NCBI GenBank assembly: GCA_036741235.1
Contig: DAINSQ010000011.1
Location: forward strand, 1-50,434
DNA length: 50,434 bases
Source: JABWBR01 sp036741235
Lineage (GTDB): Bacteria > Bacteroidota > Bacteroidia > Chitinophagales > Saprospiraceae
Direction: 5' to 3'
Below, one piece after another: positions 6,797-15,782 of this stretch (position 1 is its first letter; each line of letters begins with the position of its first letter). Under the pieces are notes generated by a model. It was given only the letters and a program-made list of their open reading frames with translations. It searched no databases and was not told the DNA's origin. Position numbers and translations under genes: made by a program.

Positions 6797-9175
6797 TTAA
6801 TTCAGCAAAACAATTTTAGCTACAGCTTTACTTGGCTTGGCCTCGAACACGGCGTTGCGGGGGTTCGTAGTTGCAAAAACGAGATAAACTCCTGAATTGG
6901 CGCGACGCCCGTTGTAGTCGCGGCCATCCCACACTGCCTGACCGCCGAGTGCCTGCGTTTCGAATACCAGTCTGCCGCCCAGATCGGTAATTTTTACATT
7001 GGCGTCGCGAGCCAGTCCGTTGATGGCAATGGGGCCCTCGTAGTCGGGGCGCACAGGGTTGGGGTAAATTTCAATATCGGCTTTGTGGACGCGCCCGCCG
7101 GCTATGGCGTCGCTCTGGTATGACAGGATTCCTTTGGCAGTGCCTAAAAATACTTCCCCTGTTTGTTGGTTGACGGCGATATCGTAGATCACGTTGTCAA
7201 ACAAAGGAGAATTGGCGGTTGTAAACCTGGCGATTTGTTCTTCTCCGCTGGGAGAAAGCAGGTAAACGCCGTTGGAAGTACCAACCCACTTGCGATTTGC
7301 GCCGTCGACGGCAATGGCGAGCACGTTTTCGGATTCGAGCAAATAGGCATTAAAGCCGTCTTCGCCTTTTACGATACGGCGTGTGCCGCGGCAATTGTCC
7401 TTAAAAACACCCGAACCGCATTCAAAGATCACCACGCCGTCGGAGGTGCCCACCCACACATCGCCTTCGAGGTCGGCAGTAACGCAGTTGACCGTATTGG
7501 TGGGAAGAGCGCTGTTGCCGGTGGTCATGGTGCGGCATTCGTCATCGCTGTCGTCGTCGAGGTTATTTTCATTAAACACCAAAACGCCGGCTTGTTCATT
7601 GCCGATCACCGCCCACTTGTTATTGCTTTCGTCAACCGCGATTTGGTAGAGGTCGTCCTGGTTGCATACTTTGCTGAAGCTGCGCCAAACGCCGTCGTTG
7701 CCGAACATAGCGATTGATTTGCCGCCTGCGGCGCTGTGATTGCTCACCCAGAGGTTGCCGTCGGCGTCAAAGGCGAGCCCGCCCACTTTAACGCGCGGCA
7801 ATTGATCGGTGGAAGCTATTTCGAGGGTGGAGTTGTTTTCGTTGTAAAGCGTTAATTTATCGCCGTCAACTTCCATAATGCCTTCGAGGAAGGATCCGGC
7901 GTAAACCTTGCCGTTGTCGGGATGTATGGCGACAGTAATGATATCGAACAGGTCGTCGCTGCGGCCTTCAGAAGTTGTATTATCGGGATTTTCGCCTCGC
8001 ATTTCCACGCGGGTGTCGCGGTTGTATACTTCCCATTGCCCATCTTTAAAAGCAAAGAAACCATCGGTGATAAATCGGCCTGAGAGGGTTTGGTCGAGGG
8101 CGCCGGCGGCAACCCAGAGTTGGTTGTCGCCAACGGCCATTTCCCAGCAGCGCTCTGAGAAAGGCGAGTTAAAATCGAGGTAGGTGCAGGTGGTTTCCTG
8201 TAAGTTGTTGAGAAGCCGGTAGTTGCGATAGCGGTCGCCAAACCAGATGCGTCCGTTTTGGTCTTCCAATGCGTAGTTGGGCACCCCTACGCAACCCGGC
8301 GTTACGGCGCCCATATTGCCGGCATTGTCGAAGAATACAACTTTTCCGCCCACACAATTGGAAGAGGGGCAAAACTGAAACCCGGCGAGGAGGTGCGGGC
8401 CTTCGGCAGAGAGGAAATAGAGCTGCTGGCCCGCCTCCGCATGCAGGCGTACGGGGCCGCCCGGGTCGAGCCGGCATAAAGTATCGTTGATACCGGCATA
8501 CAGTTGTCCGTTAAAAAAGGCCATCGGGCCGCCGCTGTATTCCACCGGGAAACCTGCTGACTGGCCCAGCCACTCCCACCCGCTGAAATCGGCGGGGTTG
8601 ACGGCATTGAGCGCCACGCGATAGAGGCCTTCTTCCGTTGAGGCGTATAGGTGGCCGTTCCAGGTAATCACGCCTTTCACATTGAGCCCTGTGAAGGTTG
8701 TGAAGGCAAATTCGGCGGCTTTAACATTGAGTTTCGACACTCCAAAGCTGGTGGCCAGGTAAACGATTGAATCGTTTTCGACAAAAATATCGTTGATCCG
8801 CTTTTCGCCGATTATTGTGGTAAAGTTTCGAATTTGATTGAGGGTGACGATACCGTCGGATCTTACCAGATCGATGACGCTGTTGTTATACACTACAATG
8901 AGCACTTCTCCGCTGCGGTTGTATTTAACGAGTTGAATGCCTGTGTTGCTCAATCCGTCAACCGCGCTCATAAAGCGGGCGGAGCGCTCTTCTTTGTCAA
9001 TAATGGTCAGCGAAAGTTCTGTGGCGAAAAATACTTCGTTATCGCTTTGCGTAACCGACTGACCGATGTGATAAGGCAGGTGCGCGCGCCAATAACCTAT
9101 CGGCAATACATTCTGGGCGGTTATCAGGGCGCTGTAAAGCGAGGTGCACAACAGGAGTAACAGGCTTATTCGCAT
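6797..9175 (-). CDS. porZ: T9SS protein PorZ-like (beta-propeller, C-terminal sorting-type domain)
   Basis: A 792-residue secreted protein with a signal peptide (about 1-20). The mature N-terminus carries GYWRAHLPYHIG, followed by FFATELSLTIIDKEERSA and the DGLSNTGIQ stretch, the usual opening of PorZ proteins. The middle holds propeller blades with two-component-regulator-type motifs such as VWVGTSDGVVIF and KWVGTSNGVYLL. The end (about 695-792) is an Ig-like domain with EIYPNPVRP, as in T9SS cargo. In Porphyromonas gingivalis PorZ sits on the cell surface with PorU, PorV and PorQ and delivers anionic LPS for attachment of cargo proteins. Several cargo candidates lie in this same window. The assignment rests on domain pattern, not a search. 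Confidence 0.8.
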   Translation of the reverse strand: MRISLLLLLCTSLYSALITAQNVLPIGYWRAHLPYHIGQSVTQSDNEVFFATELSLTIIDKEERSARFMSAVDGLSNTGIQLVKYNRSGEVLIVVYNNSVIDLVRSDGIVTLNQIRNFTTIIGEKRINDIFVENDSIVYLATSFGVSKLNVKAAEFAFTTFTGLNVKGVITWNGHLYASTEEGLYRVALNAVNPADFSGWEWLGQSAGFPVEYSGGPMAFFNGQLYAGINDTLCRLDPGGPVRLHAEAGQQLYFLSAEGPHLLAGFQFCPSSNCVGGKVVFFDNAGNMGAVTPGCVGVPNYALEDQNGRIWFGDRYRNYRLLNNLQETTCTYLDFNSPFSERCWEMAVGDNQLWVAAGALDQTLSGRFITDGFFAFKDGQWEVYNRDTRVEMRGENPDNTTSEGRSDDLFDIITVAIHPDNGKVYAGSFLEGIMEVDGDKLTLYNENNSTLEIASTDQLPRVKVGGLAFDADGNLWVSNHSAAGGKSIAMFGNDGVWRSFSKVCNQDDLYQIAVDESNNKWAVIGNEQAGVLVFNENNLDDDSDDECRTMTTGNSALPTNTVNCVTADLEGDVWVGTSDGVVIFECGSGVFKDNCRGTRRIVKGEDGFNAYLLESENVLAIAVDGANRKWVGTSNGVYLLSPSGEEQIARFTTANSPLFDNVIYDIAVNQQTGEVFLGTAKGILSYQSDAIAGGRVHKADIEIYPNPVRPDYEGPIAINGLARDANVKITDLGGRLVFETQALGGQAVWDGRDYNGRRANSGVYLVFATTNPRNAVFEAKPSKAVAKIVLLN

Positions 9176-9359
9176 AATTTACCTTTTTCGCAATAAACAA
9201 TGGTGTGTTGAGTTATATTGTTTTGAACGCTATAATTCACATCAATGTGTAAAGCATTTGACCTATGCTCAAAAACATTCCCGCGCAAGATGCGGTAAAT
9301 ATTGCAGTGCTTTCAGCTAATTTCCCCATTTTTGCAATCTGTTTTTTAAAATAACGACA

Positions 9360-9977
9360 ATGAAACAACAAGTATCGCTTATTCTCAATATTGTATTGCT
9401 GCTGGCCGTTGGCTACCTGATGATCGCTCATTTTCGCGCGCCAAAGACTACTGCGGCCGGCCCTGCCGCTACTACTTCGACTACCGAAAACACAGTCGTT
9501 GCCGAAGGCGCTAAAATCGTTTATGTAAACGCAGATACCTTACTCGACAAATACGAGGGCTTTAAAAAACGCAAAGACACCCTGGAAAAGAAAGAAAAAG
9601 ACGCCGACGCTTCACTAAAAGCCCGCGGAAGAGCGCTGGAAAAGGAATTTATGGAGGCCCAGCAAAAAGTGCAGCAGGGTTTTATGACGCCCAAAGAGGT
9701 GCAACAATTGGAACAAACGCTGTCGGAGAAGCAGCAAAAACTGATGCAAGACCAGGATCGTATGACTAAAGCGCTGGTGGACGAAACCACCAAAATGCAG
9801 GAGGAATTGCAAAAGGAAGTCAAAGATATTCTGAGCGCCCTTCGCCAGGAAAAAGGCTACGATTTTATCCTCAATTACGCCCCCGGTAGCGGGGTGCTGA
9901 TGGTAAACGAGTCCCTCGATATTACCGCCCAGGTGTTGGAACGCCTCAACCAGAAAAAACCGAACGACAAACAATAA
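9360..9977 (+). CDS. OmpH/Skp family periplasmic chaperone
   Basis: A 205-residue protein with one N-terminal membrane anchor or signal (about 6-24), a low-complexity Ala/Thr linker, the conserved KIVYVNADTLLDKYEGFK strand and turn (about 52-69), then a long charged coiled coil (about 70-160) and a closing strand (DFILNYAPGSGVLMVN). This is the layout of OmpH/Skp proteins, which keep unfolded outer-membrane proteins soluble in the periplasm. A single copy is shown here; Bacteroidota often have two in tandem near bamA, which is absent from this window. The stop precedes the His-rich gene by 9 bp or more, so the two may share a transcript. Confidence 0.87.
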   Translation: MKQQVSLILNIVLLLAVGYLMIAHFRAPKTTAAGPAATTSTTENTVVAEGAKIVYVNADTLLDKYEGFKKRKDTLEKKEKDADASLKARGRALEKEFMEAQQKVQQGFMTPKEVQQLEQTLSEKQQKLMQDQDRMTKALVDETTKMQEELQKEVKDILSALRQEKGYDFILNYAPGSGVLMVNESLDITAQVLERLNQKKPNDKQ

Positions 9978-9986
9978 GGCGCCTGT

Positions 9987-10376
9987 TTGCGTTTTTATAA
10001 GAAGCGTTTAAACCAATATGTCAATTTTATTTTGAAAGGCGTATCGATATATCGCGCAGCAGGGGGAGTTTTGATGTTATTGCTCTTCCTCTTTCCGCAG
10101 GCAGTGAGGGAAATGCACCACTGGGCTGCGCATATGGACCCCCGTCTGGAATGTCACCCTGGCGAGGGAGAAACGCACTTCCACGACGCCCACTATGCCT
10201 TTCACCATTGCGATTACTGCGCAATCAGTATTGGCTTTTACATAGCGCCTTCGGCCTTGTGGCAGGTAAAGCGAACTGTTCCGGCACATGTGCCCAGCAA
10301 TTATCTTTACCCATCTGCAGCTTCCAATACCGTTCACCTCAACCCGCCGCTCCGCGGCCCTCCCTTCTGCGTGTAG
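9987..10376 (+). CDS. small His/Cys-rich membrane or exported protein upstream of a TonB receptor
   Basis: Up to 129 residues. After a basic N-terminus comes one hydrophobic segment (VLMLLLFLFPQ), then a region dense in histidine and cysteine (EMHHWAAH, ECHPGEGETHFHDAHYAFHHCDYC) and a C-terminal LRGPP motif. Small proteins of this type often sit before TonB receptors in Bacteroidota and look like metal-binding accessories; that role is not proven. The start is unsure: 9987 and 10032 are TTG codons, and the first in-frame ATG is 10074, preceded by a purine-rich stretch. The receptor gene starts 46 bp after its stop. Confidence 0.65.
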   Translation: MRFYKKRLNQYVNFILKGVSIYRAAGGVLMLLLFLFPQAVREMHHWAAHMDPRLECHPGEGETHFHDAHYAFHHCDYCAISIGFYIAPSALWQVKRTVPAHVPSNYLYPSAASNTVHLNPPLRGPPFCV

Positions 10377-10422
10377 TCCAACGCTGTATTTGTTCGGTCT
10401 AACACAAAAGACGATTCACAAC

Positions 10423-12777
10423 ATGATCCAATATATCCGGGTAGGGATTTCCTTACTCGTTGCCCTTATATGGGGGCTTGCTTCCGTGTCTGTTTCGGCG
10501 CAAACATGCCGTTTTCATATCAGCGGAAAAATCGTCAACGCAGAAACGCGGGAGCCGATGCCGTTTGCTACGGTGCTGATAAAAGAAAACGCGGTAGGCG
10601 TAGTGGCTGACGAACAGGGGCGCTACGAAATCCGGGATTTGTGCGCCGGCACGTATACGCTGGTGTGCTCTCACGTGTCGTGCGACCATGCGGAGCACCG
10701 CATTGTGCTGGAGAGCCATACCGATTCGCTCGATTTCAGCCTGCACGAGCATTCGATAGGGCTGGCCGACGTATTGGTGAGGGCCAAGGCGCCCGCGCTG
10801 AGGTCGATCCAGCCGGTAGCCGAGGTAAAAGGCGGCAAGCTGGAGGCGCTGCAAAGCCTGAACATGGCCGAAGCTGCTCGCCGCATTCCCGGCGTATCGG
10901 TACTCAATACCGGCGCAACGATTGCAAAACCCGTCATTCAGGGCCTCCACAGCAACCGCATTCTTGTGCTCAATAACGGCGTACAATTGGAAGGCCATCA
11001 ATGGGGCGTTGAACATGCCCCGGAGGTGGATCCCTATCTCGCGGAAAAAATTACGGTGATCAAAGGCGCTTCCAGCGTGCGCTACGGCCCTGAAGCGCTG
11101 GGCGGCGTCATACTGGTAGAACCCCGCGAATTACCCCGGCAGCGGGGTATCGGCGGGGCGCTAACCTTGTCCGGATTGTCTAACGGCCGTACAGGCGCAG
11201 CATCGGGCTTCCTGGAAGCGGCTACCGGCGGCAAATGGGGACTCAGCGGGCGACTCCAGGGTACGCTCAAACGCGGCGGCAACCTGCGTACGCCCGATTA
11301 CTTCCTGAACAACACCGGCGTGCTCGAACGCCATGTTTCCTGGGCGCTCGGCTTACACCGCGATCGCTGGCATACGGAGTTGTTCTACGCCAATTTTTAT
11401 TCGCGCCTGGGAATCTTCCGCGACGCCCATATCGGCAATATTACCGATATCGAAAACGCGATTGAACGTGGCCGACCGCTACAGGACGGCGAATTTACCT
11501 ACGAATTGGGCAGGCCGCAGCAGCGTATCCTGCACGAATTGTTGAAGTGGCGCACCGATTACCGCTTCGATGAGGGAAGCAAGTTGGCGTTGCAACTCAG
11601 CAGGCAGTTCAACCGCAGGCAGGAATTCGACGCCCACCGCCTTTACGGCCCGGCGCCCACCGGATTTGACGATCCCGATATGGAGTTTGAGTTGACTACA
11701 TACACCGCCGGCCTCGATTGGGAAAAGTTGTTGTTTAAACGCCTGCGCAATCAATTGGGTATAAACTACATGGGGCAACGCAATACCACCGATCGCGGCG
11801 GATTGATACCCAATTACACTGCGCAAATCGGCGGCGCCTACTGGATCGCCCGCTGGCAAGCCTCCGACTCGCCCTGGCAATTTGAAGGCGGCGCTCGCTA
11901 CGATGTAAAAGCGATGGAAGTAGAGTTGCCCGCATCCGACAGCCTGCCAACCGACTTCAGTTTCAGCAGCGCTTCCGGTACGCTGGGGTTTATCTACCAA
12001 ATTGCGGGCCTGGCCCAATTGCGCTTTCAAACCGCCTCGGCCTGGCGCGCACCCAACATCAATGAGCTTTACAGCGACGGCGTGCATCATGGCGCCGCCT
12101 CTTACGAAAAAGGCGATACCGATTTACAACCCGAACGCGCGCTCAATACGAGTCTCTCTCTGGAATGGATTCGCCAGGGAAAATTGACGGCAACTTTGTC
12201 AGTTTACTACAACCGAATCAGCGATTTTATCTTCCTGATTCCCCAGGCCGAGTATATTCTGTCTATTCGCGGCCCATTCCCTGCCTTCCAATATACGCAA
12301 ACCGATGCCCGGCTGATGGGCCTGGATTGGAATGCCGGCTTTGAGCTCAGCGACCGCTGGTCGGTCAACTCGCTGGTATCGCTCTTGCGCGCCCGAGACC
12401 ATATTGGTGACCAGCCGCTGATCTTCATGCCCGCCGACCGCTTTGAACACGGCGTCACCTATCGATTGAAGCCCCTGCGGGAAGGCGATGAAGCGCCATT
12501 TGTCAACCTGACTATGGTCAATGTGTCGCGCCAAAGTCGCGCTCCGGAAGGGCTCGACTACGCGCCTCCTCCGCCCGGTCATACCCGATTCAATCTCGAA
12601 GCGGGCATGCGCTGGTATTGGGGCAGGCAGCCTATTGATGTCGGACTGGCAGTTTTTAATCTCACGAATACCCGCTATCGCGAATACCTCAACAGGTTTC
12701 GCTATTATGCGCATGAGGTGGGCCGCAATGTCACGTTCCGCATCAAGGTACCGCTGGGGACGGCGGCGAGAGGTTGA
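10423..12777 (+). CDS. TonB-dependent receptor, probably for a metal
   Basis: A 784-residue outer-membrane transporter. The ATG at 10423 is chosen because a clean signal peptide follows it (about 1-25, ending VSVSAQ); a longer frame reaching back to 10288 overlaps the gene before. Residues about 30-115 form a carboxypeptidase-regulatory-like domain (SGKIVNAETREPMPFATV), about 125-235 the plug (AARRIPGVSV, PVIQGLHSNRILVLNNGV, VIKGASSVRYGPEALGGV), and the rest a 22-strand-type barrel ending in FRIKVPLG. Its neighbours, a His-rich small protein upstream and a His/Asp-rich lipoprotein downstream, point to a metal ion such as zinc or copper as substrate. That is inferred from context. Confidence 0.92.
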   Translation: MIQYIRVGISLLVALIWGLASVSVSAQTCRFHISGKIVNAETREPMPFATVLIKENAVGVVADEQGRYEIRDLCAGTYTLVCSHVSCDHAEHRIVLESHTDSLDFSLHEHSIGLADVLVRAKAPALRSIQPVAEVKGGKLEALQSLNMAEAARRIPGVSVLNTGATIAKPVIQGLHSNRILVLNNGVQLEGHQWGVEHAPEVDPYLAEKITVIKGASSVRYGPEALGGVILVEPRELPRQRGIGGALTLSGLSNGRTGAASGFLEAATGGKWGLSGRLQGTLKRGGNLRTPDYFLNNTGVLERHVSWALGLHRDRWHTELFYANFYSRLGIFRDAHIGNITDIENAIERGRPLQDGEFTYELGRPQQRILHELLKWRTDYRFDEGSKLALQLSRQFNRRQEFDAHRLYGPAPTGFDDPDMEFELTTYTAGLDWEKLLFKRLRNQLGINYMGQRNTTDRGGLIPNYTAQIGGAYWIARWQASDSPWQFEGGARYDVKAMEVELPASDSLPTDFSFSSASGTLGFIYQIAGLAQLRFQTASAWRAPNINELYSDGVHHGAASYEKGDTDLQPERALNTSLSLEWIRQGKLTATLSVYYNRISDFIFLIPQAEYILSIRGPFPAFQYTQTDARLMGLDWNAGFELSDRWSVNSLVSLLRARDHIGDQPLIFMPADRFEHGVTYRLKPLREGDEAPFVNLTMVNVSRQSRAPEGLDYAPPPPGHTRFNLEAGMRWYWGRQPIDVGLAVFNLTNTRYREYLNRFRYYAHEVGRNVTFRIKVPLGTAARG

Positions 12778-12848
12778 GAGGGGCGATATTTATCGGTTGG
12801 CGAGCGGCATGTATCAATTTTTTTTTAAAAATTACAAAAAATTCTACC

Positions 12849-13409
12849 ATGAAAATCAACGAATTATTAACAATCAAATACCTGCTTCCTTTATTCGCTT
12901 TTGGCATACTCCTGGCGACTGGTTGTAATAAAGACGATGATGACCACGACCACGATCCCCAGGAGTTAATTACTACTGTACAATTGGAATTTACGCCGAG
13001 TACGGGTAGTCCGCTCACATTTACTTTCAAAGACACGGACGGCATTGGCGGCAATGCGCCGGTAGTCGATAATATTGCATTGGCAGCCAATACGGTTTAT
13101 ACCCTGCGCCTCAAATTTCTTGACGAGTCAAACGCCAGTGATGTTGAAGATATCACAGTAGAAATAGGCCAAGAAAGCGCTGAACACCTGGTGTGCTTTA
13201 GCGTTGAAGGCGGTATTCCGTTACCCGTCATACAGGACACTGACACCAATGGAAAGCCGCTTGGGTTGGAAAGCCGGTACACGACTACTACTGCCGGAAC
13301 CGGTAAGCTGACTGTTGCGCTCAAACACAACCCCGACAAGGCTGCCGCTTCGCCTTGCTCTACCGGCGAGACGGATGCGGAAGTAGTATTTAACGTAGCG
13401 ATCAATTAA
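12849..13409 (+). CDS. His/Asp-rich lipoprotein of a metal-receptor cassette
   Basis: A 186-residue lipoprotein. The ATG at 12849 starts a lipoprotein signal with the lipobox LATGC (Cys at about 26), followed at once by an acidic and His-containing stretch (NKDDDDHDHDP). The remainder is beta-rich (ELITTVQLEFTP, ANTVYTLRLKFLDES, EDITVEIGQE). Similar Flavobacteriia proteins are often labelled type 1 periplasmic binding fold protein and lie beside TonB receptors. It probably sits on a membrane surface and may bind the metal carried by the receptor 71 bp upstream. A strong terminator lies 24 bp after its stop, so it closes the transcription unit. Confidence 0.78.
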   Translation: MKINELLTIKYLLPLFAFGILLATGCNKDDDDHDHDPQELITTVQLEFTPSTGSPLTFTFKDTDGIGGNAPVVDNIALAANTVYTLRLKFLDESNASDVEDITVEIGQESAEHLVCFSVEGGIPLPVIQDTDTNGKPLGLESRYTTTTAGTGKLTVALKHNPDKAAASPCSTGETDAEVVFNVAIN

Positions 13410-13433
13410 CCATTTTGCGTTGCCCCGCAATTT

Positions 13434-13470
13434 CAAGCCTGCCGTCGCAACGGCGGGCTTGATTTTTATC
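13434..13470 (+). terminator. rho-independent terminator after the metal-receptor cassette
   Basis: A 12-bp stem (13434-13445 with 13450-13461, one G-U pair) with a 4-base loop is followed by atttttat. It lies just after the lipoprotein stop at 13409. Confidence 0.8.
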
Positions 13471-13510
13471 ATAAAAACCCGTATATTATCGGGTTGATAA
13501 CCAATTGCGT

Positions 13511-14419
13511 ATGAAGGGCCGGCTGTTAAATATCGCCAAAACGGATGAAATGCCGGCGCCCGGCAAGGTAAAAAGCCAACCCCGGCGAATATGGATGCTG
13601 TTGCCTGTAATTGGCATTATCTTTTACATAATATTGTATTTCGTTGCCACCGCTTTATATCCCGGCGGCTCCAACGCCGACAGCGCATCGATTGGCTACA
13701 GTTGGGTAGATAACTACTGGTGCGATCTGATGAGTTCATACGCCAAAAACGGGCAGTTAAGCGCATCAAAACCGGTAGCGAGGACGGCCATGGCGTTACT
13801 TTGCCTTGCACTTTCCATTTTCTGGTACCAATTGCCTTTTTATTTCAACAACATACCGCGTTGGGGGATGGCGATTCGCTATACCGGTATTGCTTCGATG
13901 TGCCTGGCATTGTTCATTTTTACAGGTTATCACGACCTGGTGATCTATACCTCAGTCCTATTAGGCGCCATAGCCATAATCGGTACTTTCAGGGGGCTAT
14001 TTCAGGAGCGGTCGTACAAAATGATCACGGCTGGAATATTTTGCCTGATATTAATAGGCCTCAACAACTATATTTATACCACGACCAACTTCATAACGGC
14101 GCTGCCTGTAGTTCAGAAAGTTACCTTTTTAGCGTTTTTGCTATGGGTAACTGCAATTTCGCTTCAAATATATCGGAGCCGGGGCGGTTCAAGCCATATA
14201 GCCGGCGAGCAGGTCTACGCCGAGTCCGGGTTTGTCGGAGGGGTAAAGGCAGCCATCGCGGAGTATAAAGCCTCCAAACACGGCATCTCTGGCCAGGTCG
14301 AAACTTCCGTCGAGGTCGAGGTAGCGGGTGGCCGGGCAGGCGAGGGCGGCGTGAAGCGCCGCGGTAATACTAACAACACTCTCGTCGTTGCAGCCCCACA
14401 TCAGGCTGATGCCGCCTAG
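13511..14419 (+). CDS. six-TM membrane protein (DUF998-like) with an overlapping C-terminal extension
   Basis: A 302-residue protein; ATG 13511 is preferred to the in-frame TTG at 13505. About six hydrophobic segments lie between residues 28 and 220, with a WCDLMSSYAKNG loop after the first, as in DUF998-type membrane proteins. The function is unknown. The last 76 or so residues (from about 226) are hydrophilic, unlike the rest, and lie antisense to the end of the dipeptide epimerase gene (14189-15274). The membrane part is complete before the overlap, so the tail probably comes from loss of an earlier stop codon rather than from selection. Confidence 0.75.
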   Translation: MKGRLLNIAKTDEMPAPGKVKSQPRRIWMLLPVIGIIFYIILYFVATALYPGGSNADSASIGYSWVDNYWCDLMSSYAKNGQLSASKPVARTAMALLCLALSIFWYQLPFYFNNIPRWGMAIRYTGIASMCLALFIFTGYHDLVIYTSVLLGAIAIIGTFRGLFQERSYKMITAGIFCLILIGLNNYIYTTTNFITALPVVQKVTFLAFLLWVTAISLQIYRSRGGSSHIAGEQVYAESGFVGGVKAAIAEYKASKHGISGQVETSVEVEVAGGRAGEGGVKRRGNTNNTLVVAAPHQADAA

Positions 14420-15274
14420 TTGGGCAATTCGGGCGATATCCAAGGCTTGGCTCACGCCTCCGCATTTCATCAGTTTAATATTAAAAATGCCGAAAGGCTG
14501 AGGCGCATGCGACAAGCGGAGCGCGTCGGCGGGGCCGATCAAGTCTTCGTCGGCGGCGCAACGGCGGCGCAGCGTTTCGGGAATATCCAGCATAAGCGCC
14601 GAGCGGCCGTGGGGTAGCGGTTGCTCATAAAACTCAACGCCTATTGGTTCGCAAGCTTCGGCAAAAGCAGACAAAGAAGCCGGCGTATAGCCCTGATTGG
14701 CATCTATGCGAATAACGACATGGGGCCCCACCGCCTCCCGCAGTTGCCGAAAAACGGAGATATCCTCCTCCACATCGGGCCGCCCGGTTTTGAGCTTGAT
14801 TACCCGGAACCCGTCGGCCACGTATTGCCTGCCTTCGGCAACCGTTTCTGCGGCGCTTTTGATGCCAATGGTAATTGAAGTAGGCAGACCTTCGTATACT
14901 TGCCCCAGGTATCGCGCCAGGGGAAGCCCCAGGTATTGGGAGACGAGATCGTAAAGCGCAATATCAACAGCGGCGCGTGCAGCGGGCTGGGCAGGCATTG
15001 CCGCCAGGCTCTTGCGCAACAGCGTTTGGTAATCGCGCACATCTTTGCCCAGCAGCAGCGCTTCCGCATGGGTTTGAAGCGCCAGGAAGCTGTCGGGAAC
15101 ATCCTCGCCCGTCACAAAAACAGCGGGGGCGGCTACGCCGATCCCCCGCAATCCGTTATTCGTCTCCAGCAGCAGAAATACGTTTTCCACTGCGCTGATG
15201 GTTTTATAAGCAATAGTATACGGTTTGGCAAGGTCGAGATCCTCCTTCCAAACCTTTACATGTGTGATAATCAT
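14189..15274 (-). CDS. dipeptide epimerase (enolase superfamily)
   Basis: A 361-residue enolase-superfamily enzyme. The catalytic lysine pair is in VIKLKTG (Lys160, Lys162), the metal ligands are Asp191 (RIDANQ), Glu217 (YEQP) and Asp242 (DED), and the second-base lysine is Lys267 (NIKLMKCGG). The DLDGSFD motif (Asp320, Asp322) is the hallmark of dipeptide epimerases, which bind the substrate amino group there. L-Ala-D/L-Glu epimerases of this type help recycle wall peptides; the exact dipeptide is not certain. The DUF3127 gene ends or begins 11 bp upstream on the same strand, so they are likely co-transcribed. Confidence 0.88.
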   Translation of the reverse strand: MIITHVKVWKEDLDLAKPYTIAYKTISAVENVFLLLETNNGLRGIGVAAPAVFVTGEDVPDSFLALQTHAEALLLGKDVRDYQTLLRKSLAAMPAQPAARAAVDIALYDLVSQYLGLPLARYLGQVYEGLPTSITIGIKSAAETVAEGRQYVADGFRVIKLKTGRPDVEEDISVFRQLREAVGPHVVIRIDANQGYTPASLSAFAEACEPIGVEFYEQPLPHGRSALMLDIPETLRRRCAADEDLIGPADALRLSHAPQPFGIFNIKLMKCGGVSQALDIARIAQLGGISLMWGCNDESVVSITAALHAALACPATRYLDLDGSFDLARDAVFGGFILRDGCLYPSDKPGLGVDLLAGYMA

Positions 15275-15285
15275 CGGGCAGCGAC

Positions 15286-15654
15286 TTAAAAGGGCAAATC
15301 ATCGTCGGCGCTCGCGGGCACTGCCGGTTCGTCGCCGGCGCTGGGGAACGAAGCATCGCCGCCGCCGCTTGCCGCAGGGGCTGCCGCAGTTCCTTTTTCT
15401 ATACGCCAGGCATTGAGGTTAGTAAAATATTTGCCTTGCCACTCCCTCCCGCGCAAGTCGAAATGCACCTTTACCTGATCGCCTTCTTCATAAGCGTCGA
15501 TGAGAACGCAGCGATCTTGCACCAATTGAAATTTCACAAACTGGGGATATCCGCCGCTTTCAATTTCAATAACAAATTCGCGCGCTTGAAAAGAGCTGGT
15601 TTTGGCTTCTATATCGTACTTTTTGACGAGCTTTCCTTCAACTTCAAATGACAT
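15286..15654 (-). CDS. DUF3127 protein with an SSB-like acidic tail
   Basis: A 122-residue protein. Residues about 1-85 match DUF3127, a Bacteroidota domain (MSFEVEGKLVKKYDI, AREFVIEIESGGYPQFVKFQ, VHFDLRGREW, FTNLNAWRIEK) that looks like an OB-type beta barrel. A flexible Ala/Gly/Pro linker leads to the final residues DDDLPF. That tail closely resembles the DDDIPF tip of single-stranded DNA-binding protein, which recruits repair and replication partners. No activity has been assigned to the family as far as I know. It lies directly upstream of the epimerase gene, possibly in one operon. Confidence 0.85.
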   Translation of the reverse strand: MSFEVEGKLVKKYDIEAKTSSFQAREFVIEIESGGYPQFVKFQLVQDRCVLIDAYEEGDQVKVHFDLRGREWQGKYFTNLNAWRIEKGTAAAPAASGGGDASFPSAGDEPAVPASADDDLPF

Positions 15655-15782
15655 AAGCTTGGATTAAACGTGAACAAAATGCTATTTCGATCAAAATTTT
15701 TACTTCAGGTCGCAATACAATCCTGCGCCCGTCCAAAAGTACGAAAGGCCGCAACAAACCGCCCCAAAATGGGGCAAAAAGT

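Noticed and set aside
10288..10422. Upstream extension of the TonB receptor gene
   Set aside because: It overlaps the His-rich gene in another frame and would place 45 residues before a clean signal peptide that begins at 10423.
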